Shown: positions 44,795 to 53,606, counted from the stretch's first letter. The stretch is 64,000 nucleotides of DNA from Paraburkholderia sp. Tr-20389 (GCF_017104565.1 NZ_JAAGPD010000043.1:32592-96591), one strand, 5' to 3'. Numbers and translations are program-made. The notes: generated by a model not told the origin, from the sequence alone.

Positions 44795-45499
44795 GTGGAT
44801 ACATCGGAGCAGTCAAAGCCAGGCTTGCGTCATGCAGTGGTCACGGGCGTATCTTCAGGAATTGGACGAGCAATTGTCGACCGCCTGCTCTCCGATGGCT
44901 GGCGGGTTACGGGGCTGTGTCGCTCAGAGTTTGCAGCGACGAACAAGTTGCTCAAGGTTGTCCGGGTTGATGTTACTGACTTCGAGGCGCTTGGACATGT
45001 CTGCGATGAACTCGAACCAGTGGATGCAGTGGTACATGCAGCCGGCTTCATGCGGACTGCGCCGCTCGGCCAGCTCTCGCACGAAGACGGAGCCGCGATG
45101 TGGCGCCTGCACGTCGAATCGGCGGAGTTCCTCGCCGACCGCCTAGTACCCACGATGCGGGCGGGCGGCAGAATTGTGCTTGTCGGTAGCCGGACGGCCA
45201 ACGGCGCGGCGACTCGTAGCCAATATGCCGCCACAAAGTCGGCATTAGTTGGCCTGTCGAGGTCCTGGGCAGCAGAGCTAGCTCCGAGAGGCATCACCGT
45301 AAATGTTGTGGCCCCTGGGGCGACGGACACTCCGTTTCTTCGTGACCCGGCGCGAGCCGCAACACCACCGAAACTACCTCCGATTGGACGATTTATCGCG
45401 CCCGAGGAAGTCGCAGCCCTGACGAGTTTCCTGTTGAGCGAAGGGGCCAGTTCGATAACAGGACAGCAGATTGTCATGTGTGGCGGTGCTTCTCTTTAG
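44795..45499 (+). CDS. Short-chain dehydrogenase/reductase
   Basis: This 234-residue protein starts at GTG 44,795 with GGAG six bases upstream. The NAD(P) site VTGVSSGIGRAIVDRLL, the catalytic Tyr and Lys in SQYAATKSALVGLSRSW, and the Ser in LVGSRTANG mark a classical SDR. The C-terminus ITGQQIVMCGGASL is typical of the FabG-like group. It follows the DeoR gene by 14 bp and would oxidise or reduce a sugar-acid intermediate. The exact substrate is not clear. Confidence 0.9.
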   Translation: MDTSEQSKPGLRHAVVTGVSSGIGRAIVDRLLSDGWRVTGLCRSEFAATNKLLKVVRVDVTDFEALGHVCDELEPVDAVVHAAGFMRTAPLGQLSHEDGAAMWRLHVESAEFLADRLVPTMRAGGRIVLVGSRTANGAATRSQYAATKSALVGLSRSWAAELAPRGITVNVVAPGATDTPFLRDPARAATPPKLPPIGRFIAPEEVAALTSFLLSEGASSITGQQIVMCGGASL

Positions 45500-45582
45500 G
45501 TTTTTGCGCAGGCAATAGTTCACAGCTAGCTCTTTCAAGATTTTATTGCGAGTGTGGCGACATATCCTAAGGATGCCTAATC

Positions 45583-46590
45583 ATGAAAATTGTTGAGATA
45601 CGTGAAAAGACGGTAGCCATTAGTTCGCCAATTCGCAACGCGTACATCGATTTCAGCAAAGACACACGGAAAATTTCGGGCGCGACTGGCAATGTCTGGC
45701 GGCCCTGTGACCTGACAGGTGAAATCTTGGAAACACAGCTTCAGCCTCAATCCATGCTTGTTGTTGGCAACTGGAAAATGCACGGTCGCAAGGTCGAAAA
45801 CGAAGCCCGTTTGAGTTTTCTGGCTGCCAATCTTCCGGCGAACACTCGCGTCAGTGCTGCTGTCTGCGTGCCGTTTCCATATCTTGCTCAAGCGGAAGCG
45901 GCGTTGCACGCTTCCACTGTAGGTCTGGGCGTCCAGGACATCTCGGCTCAGTCGACGGGCGCCTTCACAGGCGAGGTAAGCGCGGCGATGGCAGCCGACT
46001 TCGGATGTGGTTACGCAATTATCGGGCACTCTGAGAGACGGTCGCATCACGCCGAGTCATCCTCGTTGATTGCAGCAAAGGCAGCGCGAGCCACAGACCA
46101 TGGCCTCATTCCCATTGTCTGCGTCGGAGAAACTCTTGAGGAGCGAGAAGCCGGCCGAACAGAGACGGTCGTCACTACACAGGTCATTGAGATTCTCGAT
46201 TTGCTGGTCGATGCCTCGCCGGAGAATCTGGTCATAGCATACGAACCGTTGTGGGCGATTGGTACAGGCAAGTCGGCGAGTGGTGCCGAAGCACAGGAGG
46301 TTCACGCGTGTATCCGCGCATCGCTTCGGGAACGAGTCAGGGGCCTCTCGGGGGTACGCATACTTTATGGTGGCAGTGTGAAGGCCTCAACGGCAGTGGA
46401 CCTGTTTAGGCAGCCCGATATTGACGGAGCCCTCGTGGGTGGCGCTTCTCTGGATGCTGCGGAATTTGTCCAAATCTGGTTGGCCGCGGACTGTGCAAGA
46501 AGGGTTGAAGAGCATCGCTCTGCTGTATCGAGCCCGGCGAAAGACACCCAGATAGCTGGCTCGTTGCATTCACCGACGGACAGGAGATAA
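45583..46590 (+). CDS. tpiA: Triosephosphate isomerase with a foreign N-terminal extension
   Basis: The frame of 335 residues has two parts. From Met58 (ATG 45,754) it is a full triosephosphate isomerase: VVGNWKMHG, IIGHSERRSH, catalytic Glu in AYEPLWAIGTGKSA, and LYGGSVKA; it interconverts DHAP and GAP. The first 30 residues (MKIVEIREKTVAISSPIRNA, YIDFSK) look like the N-terminus of a mandelate racemase/enolase-superfamily protein. AAGGA before ATG 45,583 suggests that the extension is translated. A deletion that joined two genes would explain it. TpiA in this place fits a DHAP-producing pathway. Confidence 0.85.
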   Translation: MKIVEIREKTVAISSPIRNAYIDFSKDTRKISGATGNVWRPCDLTGEILETQLQPQSMLVVGNWKMHGRKVENEARLSFLAANLPANTRVSAAVCVPFPYLAQAEAALHASTVGLGVQDISAQSTGAFTGEVSAAMAADFGCGYAIIGHSERRSHHAESSSLIAAKAARATDHGLIPIVCVGETLEEREAGRTETVVTTQVIEILDLLVDASPENLVIAYEPLWAIGTGKSASGAEAQEVHACIRASLRERVRGLSGVRILYGGSVKASTAVDLFRQPDIDGALVGGASLDAAEFVQIWLAADCARRVEEHRSAVSSPAKDTQIAGSLHSPTDRR

Positions 46591-46594
46591 GGCG

Positions 46595-47074
46595 ATGGAC
46601 CAAAGAAAGCTCGGCTGTAAGCGACGAGATGCCCTGATTGCGGTGGGAGCAGGCATCGCCGTGGTGGGCTTTGCTTCGAAAGCGCTTGCCGCGAATTCTG
46701 ACGACACAAATGCAGCCGACTTGGCAGGTGCCGTTGAGGAATTACGGCGTGCTCTCGTCGACGGTGACGGAGATGCTCTGGTTGCGCTGACGCATGACGA
46801 CCTGACCTATTCCCACTCGGATGGTCGTGTCTGGACAAAGCACGACCTGCTCGAAAATATAGCGGGAAAGAAGCGTTATATGACCATTTCTGTCACGGCG
46901 CAAACTGTCACCGTCGTTAAACAGACGGGCATCGTCCGGCATACATACGACGTGCTGAACAACCTGGGAGATGGGAAGACAAATTCCAGCCATATCAAGG
47001 TGCTCATGTGCTGGATTAAATCCGGTAGAAACTGGCGATTACTGGCGCGTAGTGGCACAACGGCTCCAACCTGA
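46595..47074 (+). CDS. Exported NTF2-like (SnoaL/DUF4440-type) protein
   Basis: The 159-residue protein has a Tat-like signal: KRRDALIAVGAGIAVVGFAS then AxA at KALAA, with a twin-Arg-like KRR motif. The mature part, ELRRALVDGDGDALVALTHD then LTYSHSDGRVWTKHDLLENI, is the cone-shaped NTF2-like fold often called nuclear transport factor 2 family. Such proteins bind small ligands or act as isomerases. It begins 4 bp after tpiA, so it is probably co-transcribed. Function here unknown. Confidence 0.78.
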   Translation: MDQRKLGCKRRDALIAVGAGIAVVGFASKALAANSDDTNAADLAGAVEELRRALVDGDGDALVALTHDDLTYSHSDGRVWTKHDLLENIAGKKRYMTISVTAQTVTVVKQTGIVRHTYDVLNNLGDGKTNSSHIKVLMCWIKSGRNWRLLARSGTTAPT

Positions 47075-47241
47075 AAAGGCTTGTACTAATCGCACTGCGG
47101 CAGCGGGTACGTCGGCGCGCTGCAGTAACGCGCCGCTTCTATAGCCCGTCCTCGCCAACGTTGGCACATCTTCAACGCGGTGGTGTCGCTCGCGTCTAAG
47201 CGGCGCGTTGCGCCAACAGGACACACCGTCATTTACGAACC

Positions 47242-48888
47242 GTGGAGCAACACTTGGAAAATGCTGACTTCGGAAAACTGCAGGTGCGCTTCCCCGGCCT
47301 CGACGATATTCCCGATGCCGCCCGTCTGGACGCGCCAATTCATCAACGCGTCTCTCTCGTCGACGGCGAGCTGAAAACGTGGGACGGAGCCTGCAAGACC
47401 GTGTTATCCCCGGTCTGTGTTCGACAGGATTCCGGCGAAATCGAACAGGTCGTCATTGGCAGTTATCCGGTTATGGGTGAGACGGAAAGTGATGCCGCGC
47501 TCGATGCCGCTGTTCAGGCGTATGACCATGGCCGTGGCTTGTGGCCAACTATGACGGTGGCGCAGCGTATCGGCTGCATGCAAGAGTTCATTCGTCTCAT
47601 GGCGGCGAAGCGTCAGGAGATTGTGAAGCTAATCATGTGGGAAATCGGCAAGAGCCTCGCTGACTCACAGAAGGAATTTGACCGTACCATCACCTACATG
47701 CAGGACACCATCTCGGCTTTGAAAGAGCTGGACAACAGCAACTCCCGCTTTACCATTGTCGAAGGCACCATCGGTCAGATTCGCCGTGCTCCTCTCGGCG
47801 TCGTGCTTTGCATGGGACCATACAACTATCCGCTGAACGAGACGTTCGCCACGCTCATTCCGGCATTGTTGATGGGCAATACTGTGGTATTCAAACCGCC
47901 GCAGTACGGAACGTTACTGTTTTACCCGCTCGTCGAGGCATTCCGCACCGCGTTCCCGAAGGGCGTTATCAACACGATTTACGCGCCGGGCGCCATAGTG
48001 GTTCCGCACATGCTTGCTTCCGGAAAGATTAATGTGCTGGCACTCATTGGGTCGAGCAAGGTCGCCGACTACCTGAAGAAGCAGCATCCGAAATCACACC
48101 GGCTGCGCGCCGTTCTTGGTCTGGATGCCAAAAACGCCGCGATAGTGCTTCCAGACGCCGACATCAACCTGGCTGTGAAGGAATGCCTGCTCGGGGCGCT
48201 GTCGTTCAACGGTCAACGATGCACTGCGCTCAAGATGCTGATGGTGCATCGGTCAATCGCAGATGAGTTTCTCGAACGCTTTACTGCCGCGCTTGAGAAT
48301 CTCAAGGTCGGGATGCCGTGGGAACAGGGTGTGTCGATTACACCGCTGCCGGGCATGCATCGCACAGCGTACATGACCCAGGCGATTGACGACGCAAAAG
48401 CCAAAGGTGCTCGCGTCGTAAACGAAGGTGGAGGCGTCTTCTGCAAGACGCTTTTCTACCCGGCCGTGGTGTACCCGGTCCAGGAAGGGATGATGCTCTA
48501 TCGAGAGGAGCAGTTTGGGCCGCTCGTCCCTGTCATGCCGTTCGACGACGTCGAAACCGCGCTTGAGTATGTCATCACTTCGGACCACGGTCAGCAGGTC
48601 AGCATTTTCGGCAACGATGCCGCGCAGTTGGGTGCGCTCGTTGACCCGTTGGTCAATCAGGTTTGCAGAGTCAACATCAACTGTCAATGCCAGCGTGGAC
48701 CCGACATCTTTCCGTTTGCCGGCCGCAAGGATTCTGCGGAGGGTACTCTGTCAGTAACCGATGCACTGCGCGCATTCTCGATTCGCTCGATGGTCGCCAC
48801 AAAGGAAACGGACGGTAACAAGGCTTTGCTTGATGCGATGGTCAAGAATCATCATTCGAAGTTCGTCAACACGGGCTTCATTTTCTGA
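47242..48888 (+). CDS. gapN: NADP-dependent non-phosphorylating glyceraldehyde-3-phosphate dehydrogenase
   Basis: This 548-residue aldehyde dehydrogenase is of the long GapN type. It oxidises GAP directly to 3-phosphoglycerate with NADP. Visible are the substrate channel GVVLCMGPYNYPLNE, VVFKPPQYG, the NAD loop LALIGSSKVADYL and the catalytic Cys in SFNGQRCTALK. The usual general-base Glu appears as Asp in LGLDAKNAAIV. C-terminal NCQCQRGPDIFPFAGRKDS fits GapN. A decayed piece of another copy lies at 32,445-32,577. With TpiA it would pull DHAP-derived carbon into lower glycolysis and give NADPH. The first codon GTG/ATG choice is not certain. Confidence 0.88.
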   Translation: MEQHLENADFGKLQVRFPGLDDIPDAARLDAPIHQRVSLVDGELKTWDGACKTVLSPVCVRQDSGEIEQVVIGSYPVMGETESDAALDAAVQAYDHGRGLWPTMTVAQRIGCMQEFIRLMAAKRQEIVKLIMWEIGKSLADSQKEFDRTITYMQDTISALKELDNSNSRFTIVEGTIGQIRRAPLGVVLCMGPYNYPLNETFATLIPALLMGNTVVFKPPQYGTLLFYPLVEAFRTAFPKGVINTIYAPGAIVVPHMLASGKINVLALIGSSKVADYLKKQHPKSHRLRAVLGLDAKNAAIVLPDADINLAVKECLLGALSFNGQRCTALKMLMVHRSIADEFLERFTAALENLKVGMPWEQGVSITPLPGMHRTAYMTQAIDDAKAKGARVVNEGGGVFCKTLFYPAVVYPVQEGMMLYREEQFGPLVPVMPFDDVETALEYVITSDHGQQVSIFGNDAAQLGALVDPLVNQVCRVNINCQCQRGPDIFPFAGRKDSAEGTLSVTDALRAFSIRSMVATKETDGNKALLDAMVKNHHSKFVNTGFIF

Positions 48889-48904
48889 CGGCTGAACAGT
48901 CGAG

Positions 48905-49304
48905 AGGGAGCAGCGGCTGGTCGGAGGGAAACCCCTCAGGTGGTAATTGGCCGAGTACGACTGGAAATCCGTCCGGCGGCGGGCGCGGCAATGCGACACC
49001 TCGCGGAAGCCGGTGACAATTGGCAGGGAAGCAAGAATCGAGGTTCTGCTTCCCTGTGATGCAGCAAACTACTGCGAATTTCATCGTCTCGCCGCTTATC
49101 CCTCATCCGCCGAATTTTTTGCAAACAAATCTCCCCTGCGAGCCGAGAGCTCTGCTGACGCACTCCTTTGTTGCGAAATCATCACCCCTGTTGCGCGGTA
49201 TACATAGTGCTGCCCGTTCCGTGGTGCAGCCGCATGATTGGTCGGACATCAACGGCAGCAGTGGCGGGACAGCCGGTACTGTGGGATAGCCTTGAGATAC
49301 CGGA
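48905..49304 (+). repeat. Direct repeat, right copy
   Basis: This stretch begins 17 bp after the gapN stop and matches 32,786-33,263. It contains the last 110 bp or so of the Gly/Ser-rich gene (without its start), the conserved hairpin, and the same end TGGGATAGCCTTGAGATACC. There is no gene in this stretch. The repeat ends just before the 3' end of the LysR gene. Confidence 0.85.
49024..49056. other. Conserved strong hairpin in the right repeat
   Basis: CAGGGAAGCA and TGCTTCCCTG form the same 10-bp stem as at 32,977, again with a 13-base loop but with different loop bases. It lies about 135 bp after the gapN stop. Confidence 0.55.
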
Positions 49305-49325
49305 CGAGCCGCCGCGTGAAGCACG

Positions 49326-50204
49326 TCAGTTTAGTAGCGTCTCAACGAAGCTGGCGAATGTTCGCGCCTTAGCAGTGGCCATCCTGCCCGTTGGAAATAC
49401 AGCGTACGCATCCACAGCGGGCAAGCTCCATTCGGGTAACACGGATATAACAGCGCCGCTGGCCAGTTCTGGCGTGAACATCCAGTTCGATGCAACAGTT
49501 AGCCCGAGACCCGAAAGAACAGCTTCACGTATGCCTTCGGCTGCACTCAATCTCGCACGTCCTCGCATGCTCACAGACGCCTCCGCACCGTCGCGCGTGA
49601 ACGTCCAGGCAGACGGCAGTTGGCTATAGATAATCGCCTCATGCTGTTCGAGGTCAATGGGAGCTTGCGGCATCCCGACGCGGTCGAAATAGGCTGGCGT
49701 ACCAAGCACGAGAAGACTGCCACTCGCGAGCTTGCGAGCAACAACGGACGAATCAGGCAGCGAGGTCATGATTCGAAGTGAAACGTCGATACCCTCAGCG
49801 ACCAGGTCGATGACCCTGTCGTCCATGACTAGGTCGATTGATAGGTCTGGGTGCTTGTCGAGAAATTTCGGCAGATGAGGCACGACGTGGATTCTCGAGA
49901 AGGTTGTCGTTGCCGACACACGAAGCACGCCTGAGAGGCCCACACCCGCACCTCGCGCTGCGAGTTCGGCTTCATTCGCTTCGGCTATCGCCGCTCGCGC
50001 GCGCTCGTAAAAGCGCTGGCCGGCTTCAGTAGGAGTGAGCCCATGAGTCGAGCGACTCAGGAGGCTTACTTTCAGCCACTCTTCAAGTTGCGCCACCACC
50101 TTCGAGATGGCCGGCTGGCCCACGCCCAGTTGTCGGGCAGCAGATGAGAAAGACCCTGTGTCTATGACCCGAACAAAGGTCTCCATTGCGCGAAATCGGT
50201 CCAT
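49326..50204 (-). CDS. LysR-family transcriptional regulator
   Basis: This is a 292-residue regulator with an N-terminal winged HTH: MDRFRAMETFVRVIDTGSFS, AARQLGVGQPAISKVVAQLE. The effector-binding domain follows (GVLRVSATTTFSRIHVVPHL). The opening MDRFRAMETFVRV is typical of the group that controls nearby oxidoreductase or stress genes. It is divergent from the peroxiredoxin-like gene, with 114 bp between the starts, so it probably controls that gene and itself. Confidence 0.92.
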   Translation of the reverse strand: MDRFRAMETFVRVIDTGSFSSAARQLGVGQPAISKVVAQLEEWLKVSLLSRSTHGLTPTEAGQRFYERARAAIAEANEAELAARGAGVGLSGVLRVSATTTFSRIHVVPHLPKFLDKHPDLSIDLVMDDRVIDLVAEGIDVSLRIMTSLPDSSVVARKLASGSLLVLGTPAYFDRVGMPQAPIDLEQHEAIIYSQLPSAWTFTRDGAEASVSMRGRARLSAAEGIREAVLSGLGLTVASNWMFTPELASGAVISVLPEWSLPAVDAYAVFPTGRMATAKARTFASFVETLLN

Positions 50205-50318
50205 TTCATTCCTCGATGGAATAACCGTTATTGTATCCGCGCCTCTACCATTCCAAACGGCAAGATTCTATCTTTCTCTTGCGCCTCATTCCGAGGTATT
50301 GCCTTCAGGAGAAATCAG

Positions 50319-50996
50319 ATGAGTCTGCAAGCTAAATTAGCCGCGTTCAAGAAGAACTTCGAAGCTGGCGGCCCGCCCTATAGTGCTCCGGGATGGATTC
50401 ACGAGCCCATGCGCCGCGCAACGAACGAACTCATCGAGACTGGCGCCGCGAACAACGCGAAAAAAGTCGATGACGTCGCGCCGACATTCAATTTGCGGGA
50501 CGCCGATGGGAACGAGGTTTCCTCTACCGAGATTCTCACGAAGGGGCCGCTGGTCATCAGCTTCTATCGTGGAGTGTGGTGCCCGTACTGCAACATGGAG
50601 CTGCAGGCGCTACAGGAAGCTCAGCCTACCATCCGTGAACTCGGCGCCAACCTCGTTGCAATCTCCCCACAGACGACACCGAATAGCCGTCGGTCGGCCC
50701 GTGAAAACAAACTCGAGTTTCCGATTCTTTCTGACCCGGGCAATGAAGTCGCCGCCGCGTTCGGACTGCGATTCTCACTGCCGGATTACTTGGTCGACCT
50801 CTACAAGAACGTGTTCAAGAATGACTTGGGAATTGTCAACGGGGACCAAACCTGGACGCTGCCGATGCCGGCACGTTACGTCATCGGGCAAGACGGCAGC
50901 ATCGTCTACGCGGAGGTGAACCCCGACTATACGACGCGGCCAGACCCGGAAGAGCTCTTGCCTGCTCTGCGTAAGCTCGCCGATGTGACCAAGTGA
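50319..50996 (+). CDS. Peroxiredoxin-like (AhpC/TSA, thioredoxin-fold) protein
   Basis: This 225-residue protein has a thioredoxin fold with the active site SFYRGVWCPYCNMELQAL. Cys-Pro-Tyr-Cys is of the redoxin type seen in the peroxiredoxin-like family. A first helical part of about 60 residues, NLRDADGNEVSSTEIL, and the C-terminal VIGQDGSIVYAEVNPDYTTR are usual. AGGAG lies before ATG 50,319. It would reduce peroxides or other electrophiles in the cytoplasm. The divergent LysR gene suggests control by an oxidant or electrophile. Confidence 0.88.
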   Translation: MSLQAKLAAFKKNFEAGGPPYSAPGWIHEPMRRATNELIETGAANNAKKVDDVAPTFNLRDADGNEVSSTEILTKGPLVISFYRGVWCPYCNMELQALQEAQPTIRELGANLVAISPQTTPNSRRSARENKLEFPILSDPGNEVAAAFGLRFSLPDYLVDLYKNVFKNDLGIVNGDQTWTLPMPARYVIGQDGSIVYAEVNPDYTTRPDPEELLPALRKLADVTK

Positions 50997-51247
50997 GAGC
51001 ATCGAATCATTATGATGGACATCTGGTTCGCGTCCCTCAGCGGGCCAGGTGCAGAGTATCAAGCCATACGGACGACGCGGAGGCACCGAGAGTACGCACA
51101 ATGAGTTGATGGGCCGCAAGGCAGGCGAACACCCGCGCCCCCGATGAATAGGAGGCCGTCCGCTTCTCGCAAGTGGTGGGCAGCTTTCTCCAGCTTCTCC
51201 GACTTCCGATTGGTCAAATCCGCTCGCCATCTAAACGCGACCGCAGC

Positions 51248-51673
51248 CTACGCACGCATATACCACTCACCAGGGCCGTAAATCCTGTTCAGGGTATCGA
51301 CGTCTCGCTTGTAACCGAGTTCTTCCACAAAGCCGAGCGACCGCAGGACTTTACGCACACGCATGAGTTCCGATTGGTCTGTCCAATCTCGCGTGTAAAC
51401 GCAAATCACGTGACCATCGCGTCCTATGCTGCGCAGAGCCGTAGATACCTTGGCGAACAGGAGCTTGTCATCTTCGACGGCGCCTTTAATTTTGCTCCAT
51501 GCCGAGTCGACATCGGATGACGCAACAAAGACACACCACTTGCCTGTCGTAGGTCCGGAGGAAATGATTCCGCAGTTTGGGGATTTCCTCATCTGCCAGC
51601 CTCGACTAAAGTCTTCGGATGGGCTGTCTGACGCCCTTGATAGCAGCTCTTCGATACGCGATTGTTCGTTCAT
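51248..51673 (-). CDS. Putative phosphothreonine lyase-domain (DUF1917/Bles03-like) protein
   Basis: The 141-residue protein contains GKWCVFVASSDVDSAWSKIK then GAVEDDKLLFAKVSTALRS. This is the pattern of small proteins annotated as putative phosphothreonine lyase domain-containing, where a conserved KWL-FV opening and AAKVST strand occur. The end IYGPGEWYMRA is also fitting. Activity has not been shown for this family in bacteria as far as I know. It is separated from the row of minus-strand genes upstream by about 100 bp. Confidence 0.6.
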   Translation of the reverse strand: MNEQSRIEELLSRASDSPSEDFSRGWQMRKSPNCGIISSGPTTGKWCVFVASSDVDSAWSKIKGAVEDDKLLFAKVSTALRSIGRDGHVICVYTRDWTDQSELMRVRKVLRSLGFVEELGYKRDVDTLNRIYGPGEWYMRA

Positions 51674-51780
51674 TTCAGTTTCGCTTCCAAGCGTGTTCCG
51701 AAGTTGCTGAGCGCGCGGTTGGTACTCAGGCTCGCGTTCGCTGACTCTGACCTGAGGCAGCTATGTCCACTGTATTCGGC

Positions 51781-52035
51781 TTATTCGTCGTCACCTGACG
51801 AAGCTTGGTAGGCTCTTGCAGCGGCTCGCTGTTGCGCCTGATATGCCAGCACGGACAGCTTTGTGATGAATAGGTCGTTCCCACTTTTGCGCCGAAGCTT
51901 GAGTTTTCCTTGCTCAAGCAGCTTCACAACATGCAGGCGAGAAACGAATAGCAGTTTCGCTGCGTCAGCGATGGACACAGCATCGACTTCTGGTCGAGCG
52001 ACCCGCTTACGGTGTCGATTTGTCTGGTATCTCAC
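51781..52035 (-). CDS. Excisionase-like small DNA-binding protein
   Basis: This 84-residue protein has a MerR/excisionase-type winged HTH: VDAVSIADAAKLLFVSRLHV, VKLLEQGKLKLRRKSGNDLF. Proteins of this size act as excisionases of integrases or as antitoxin-like regulators. The gene overlaps the upstream 133-residue gene by 29 bp and ends a minus-strand row of small genes, so it may be either the island's recombination directionality factor or part of a toxin-antitoxin-like set. Confidence 0.6.
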   Translation of the reverse strand: MRYQTNRHRKRVARPEVDAVSIADAAKLLFVSRLHVVKLLEQGKLKLRRKSGNDLFITKLSVLAYQAQQRAAARAYQASSGDDE

Positions 52036-52408
52036 CGGTGTTCTCTAGCAGCAACTCCTGCGTACGCTTCATAACCCAAGCCATCTCGGCTTGCGAAAGG
52101 TCCCACTCGCCCGAGTCGACCTTCAATCTCACGCCTTTCTCGACTCTGCTCAACGCCGTGTCCCGGGACATGCCAGAGCTCGAAATCTTTCGCGATGCGT
52201 ACTCAGTGAGTTGGGCAGCAAGGTCCTCACACGCGTCATAGCGCACCCACAGTTTCTCCTCCGAGAGACCTCTTTGATAACGCCCGTCAACCTCGAGAAC
52301 GAGAAGTTTTGGTTGAACCCCGGCTACGGAACCTAATTCCGGCTCCCTAGGGAAATTATCTGGCACACGTCGGTCCATCATTCTTTGCTCCATGACGGTT
52401 GCTGTCAC
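52007..52408 (-). CDS. Unknown 133-residue protein
   Basis: A soluble protein with VAGVQPKLLVLEVDGRYQRG, LWVRYDACEDLAAQLTEYAS and VEKGVRLKVDSGEWDLSQAE. The segment GVQPK is shared with small proteins found next to toxin-type genes, but I cannot name the family. It overlaps the excisionase-like gene and lies 25 bp from the membrane-protein gene upstream. Likely one operon with both. Confidence 0.6.
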   Translation of the reverse strand: MTATVMEQRMMDRRVPDNFPREPELGSVAGVQPKLLVLEVDGRYQRGLSEEKLWVRYDACEDLAAQLTEYASRKISSSGMSRDTALSRVEKGVRLKVDSGEWDLSQAEMAWVMKRTQELLLENTGEIPDKSTP

Positions 52409-52432
52409 CGCGGGTCTAGGGCCTCTTTCGTA

Positions 52433-52825
52433 TCAATCTGCTTCGCCGAGCCTCGCGCGACATCGTTGTAATTCTTTGCTGAGCTCATCTATCCGCGACT
52501 GCATGCCAGCCGCTTGTTTCAGCGGCTTTCCGATTTCATGCCAGTAGGCATACCCCAAATCCCCGTCGTCCAAGCCGATTTGATGTAGCTTGCGGAGCGC
52601 AATGTCGAGGTCGATATGGTTGTCCAAGCGCATATCTCCTTCGGTGACTTTCACTGCTGGGTGGTCGCTCTCGTGAGTTGGTAACCGTCGGAACAAGACT
52701 CCTTCATTCACGTATCTCCTACTGATGCGCAGCACGGCAAAAGTAAGCACGGCATTAGCTGCAATCATGACCAGAAGTGCGTAGTTGTTGAGCGAGAACG
52801 TCAAGAGCGCTTTCATAGCCAACAT
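52433..52825 (-). CDS. Small protein with one membrane helix
   Basis: The 130-residue protein has one hydrophobic segment near the N-terminus (YALLVMIAANAVLTFAVLRI) followed by a soluble part ending in a coiled-coil-like helix (MQSRIDELSKELQRCRARLG). It should be anchored in the inner membrane with its C-terminal part inside the cell. It starts 2 bp after the stop of the next upstream gene. Function not recognised. Confidence 0.6.
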   Translation of the reverse strand: MLAMKALLTFSLNNYALLVMIAANAVLTFAVLRISRRYVNEGVLFRRLPTHESDHPAVKVTEGDMRLDNHIDLDIALRKLHQIGLDDGDLGYAYWHEIGKPLKQAAGMQSRIDELSKELQRCRARLGEAD

Positions 52826-52827
52826 AC

Positions 52828-53538
52828 TTATGAACTCAGGTCTTGTTCCGTAGGAAACAGCCTAGCGGATTGCTCCACGAAGCTTTTAGCGTCCTCGACT
52901 ACCGGCCCGACATCTCCAGCCGATAGCCTCTGAAGCGGCGTAGCACCGTTCAAGGACGCAATTGGCGTCGTGAAAAAGTCGAACATTGTCCAGGAATTGG
53001 TTTTGCCAAGAGCACGTATGACCCTTCTGAAGTCGTCGCGAAAAATCGTGGTCGAGAGAAAAAACGCTGGGTAGTAGGCTTCGGGACCGAAGAAGACGGG
53101 GAATAGTCTCTGCGATTCAACAAGCTTAGCCAGCTTCTTTTCTGTGAGGCCAGCCGAGATGCAGAAGTCGTGCTTCCGAAGCACTTTCCCTTGGAGCACA
53201 AGCGGATAACGCTTCGTGTTGGCATCACGGTACCTGGGGGAAGGCTTTTTCTCTGGCGTCCGTTCCGATTCAGGTTTCACACGCTCGCGAAGTCTATCTT
53301 CCTCCTCGCTAAGCGCAGGGAAGTCGATGCCATAGACCATAGCTTGGCCAACGGCCTTGCAAAGATGATTCTTGAACATGCGGCCAAGCGCCGCGTCAGG
53401 AATTTCGAGCAGCGTTTCGGCGACTCTCGGGTCAAATAGGATGGCCGCAATCGCAGCGCGATGGATGATATGTTCAACCCACTCGTTTTGGGGCGACGTT
53501 TCGGGCTTTGTCGCGCGCGTAGAACGCGGCATGGTCAT
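52828..53538 (-). CDS. Unknown protein with a ParS/MbcA-like end
   Basis: The 236-residue protein ends SLNGATPLQRLSAGDVGPVV then EDAKSF. This resembles the G-x-TPL-x-x-L-x-x-G-D-x-x-x-V motif of toxin-binding antitoxin (MbcA/ParS/Xre) domains. The middle has a Lys-rich stretch and ISAGLTEKKLAKLVESQRLF, which may be an HTH. It is part of the same minus-strand row as its neighbours. A regulatory role is possible but not shown. Confidence 0.6.
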   Translation of the reverse strand: MTMPRSTRATKPETSPQNEWVEHIIHRAAIAAILFDPRVAETLLEIPDAALGRMFKNHLCKAVGQAMVYGIDFPALSEEEDRLRERVKPESERTPEKKPSPRYRDANTKRYPLVLQGKVLRKHDFCISAGLTEKKLAKLVESQRLFPVFFGPEAYYPAFFLSTTIFRDDFRRVIRALGKTNSWTMFDFFTTPIASLNGATPLQRLSAGDVGPVVEDAKSFVEQSARLFPTEQDLSS

Positions 53539-53606
53539 TCCTTTACCTGAGTGAGACTAAAACCTGTCTTCGCCGATTCAGCGATACGCAAATTTGCTGA
53601 AAGCTC

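Noticed and set aside
33250-48900. Composite transposon around the metabolic block
   Set aside because: The flanking repeats contain no transposase and no terminal inverted repeats; homologous exchange explains them better.
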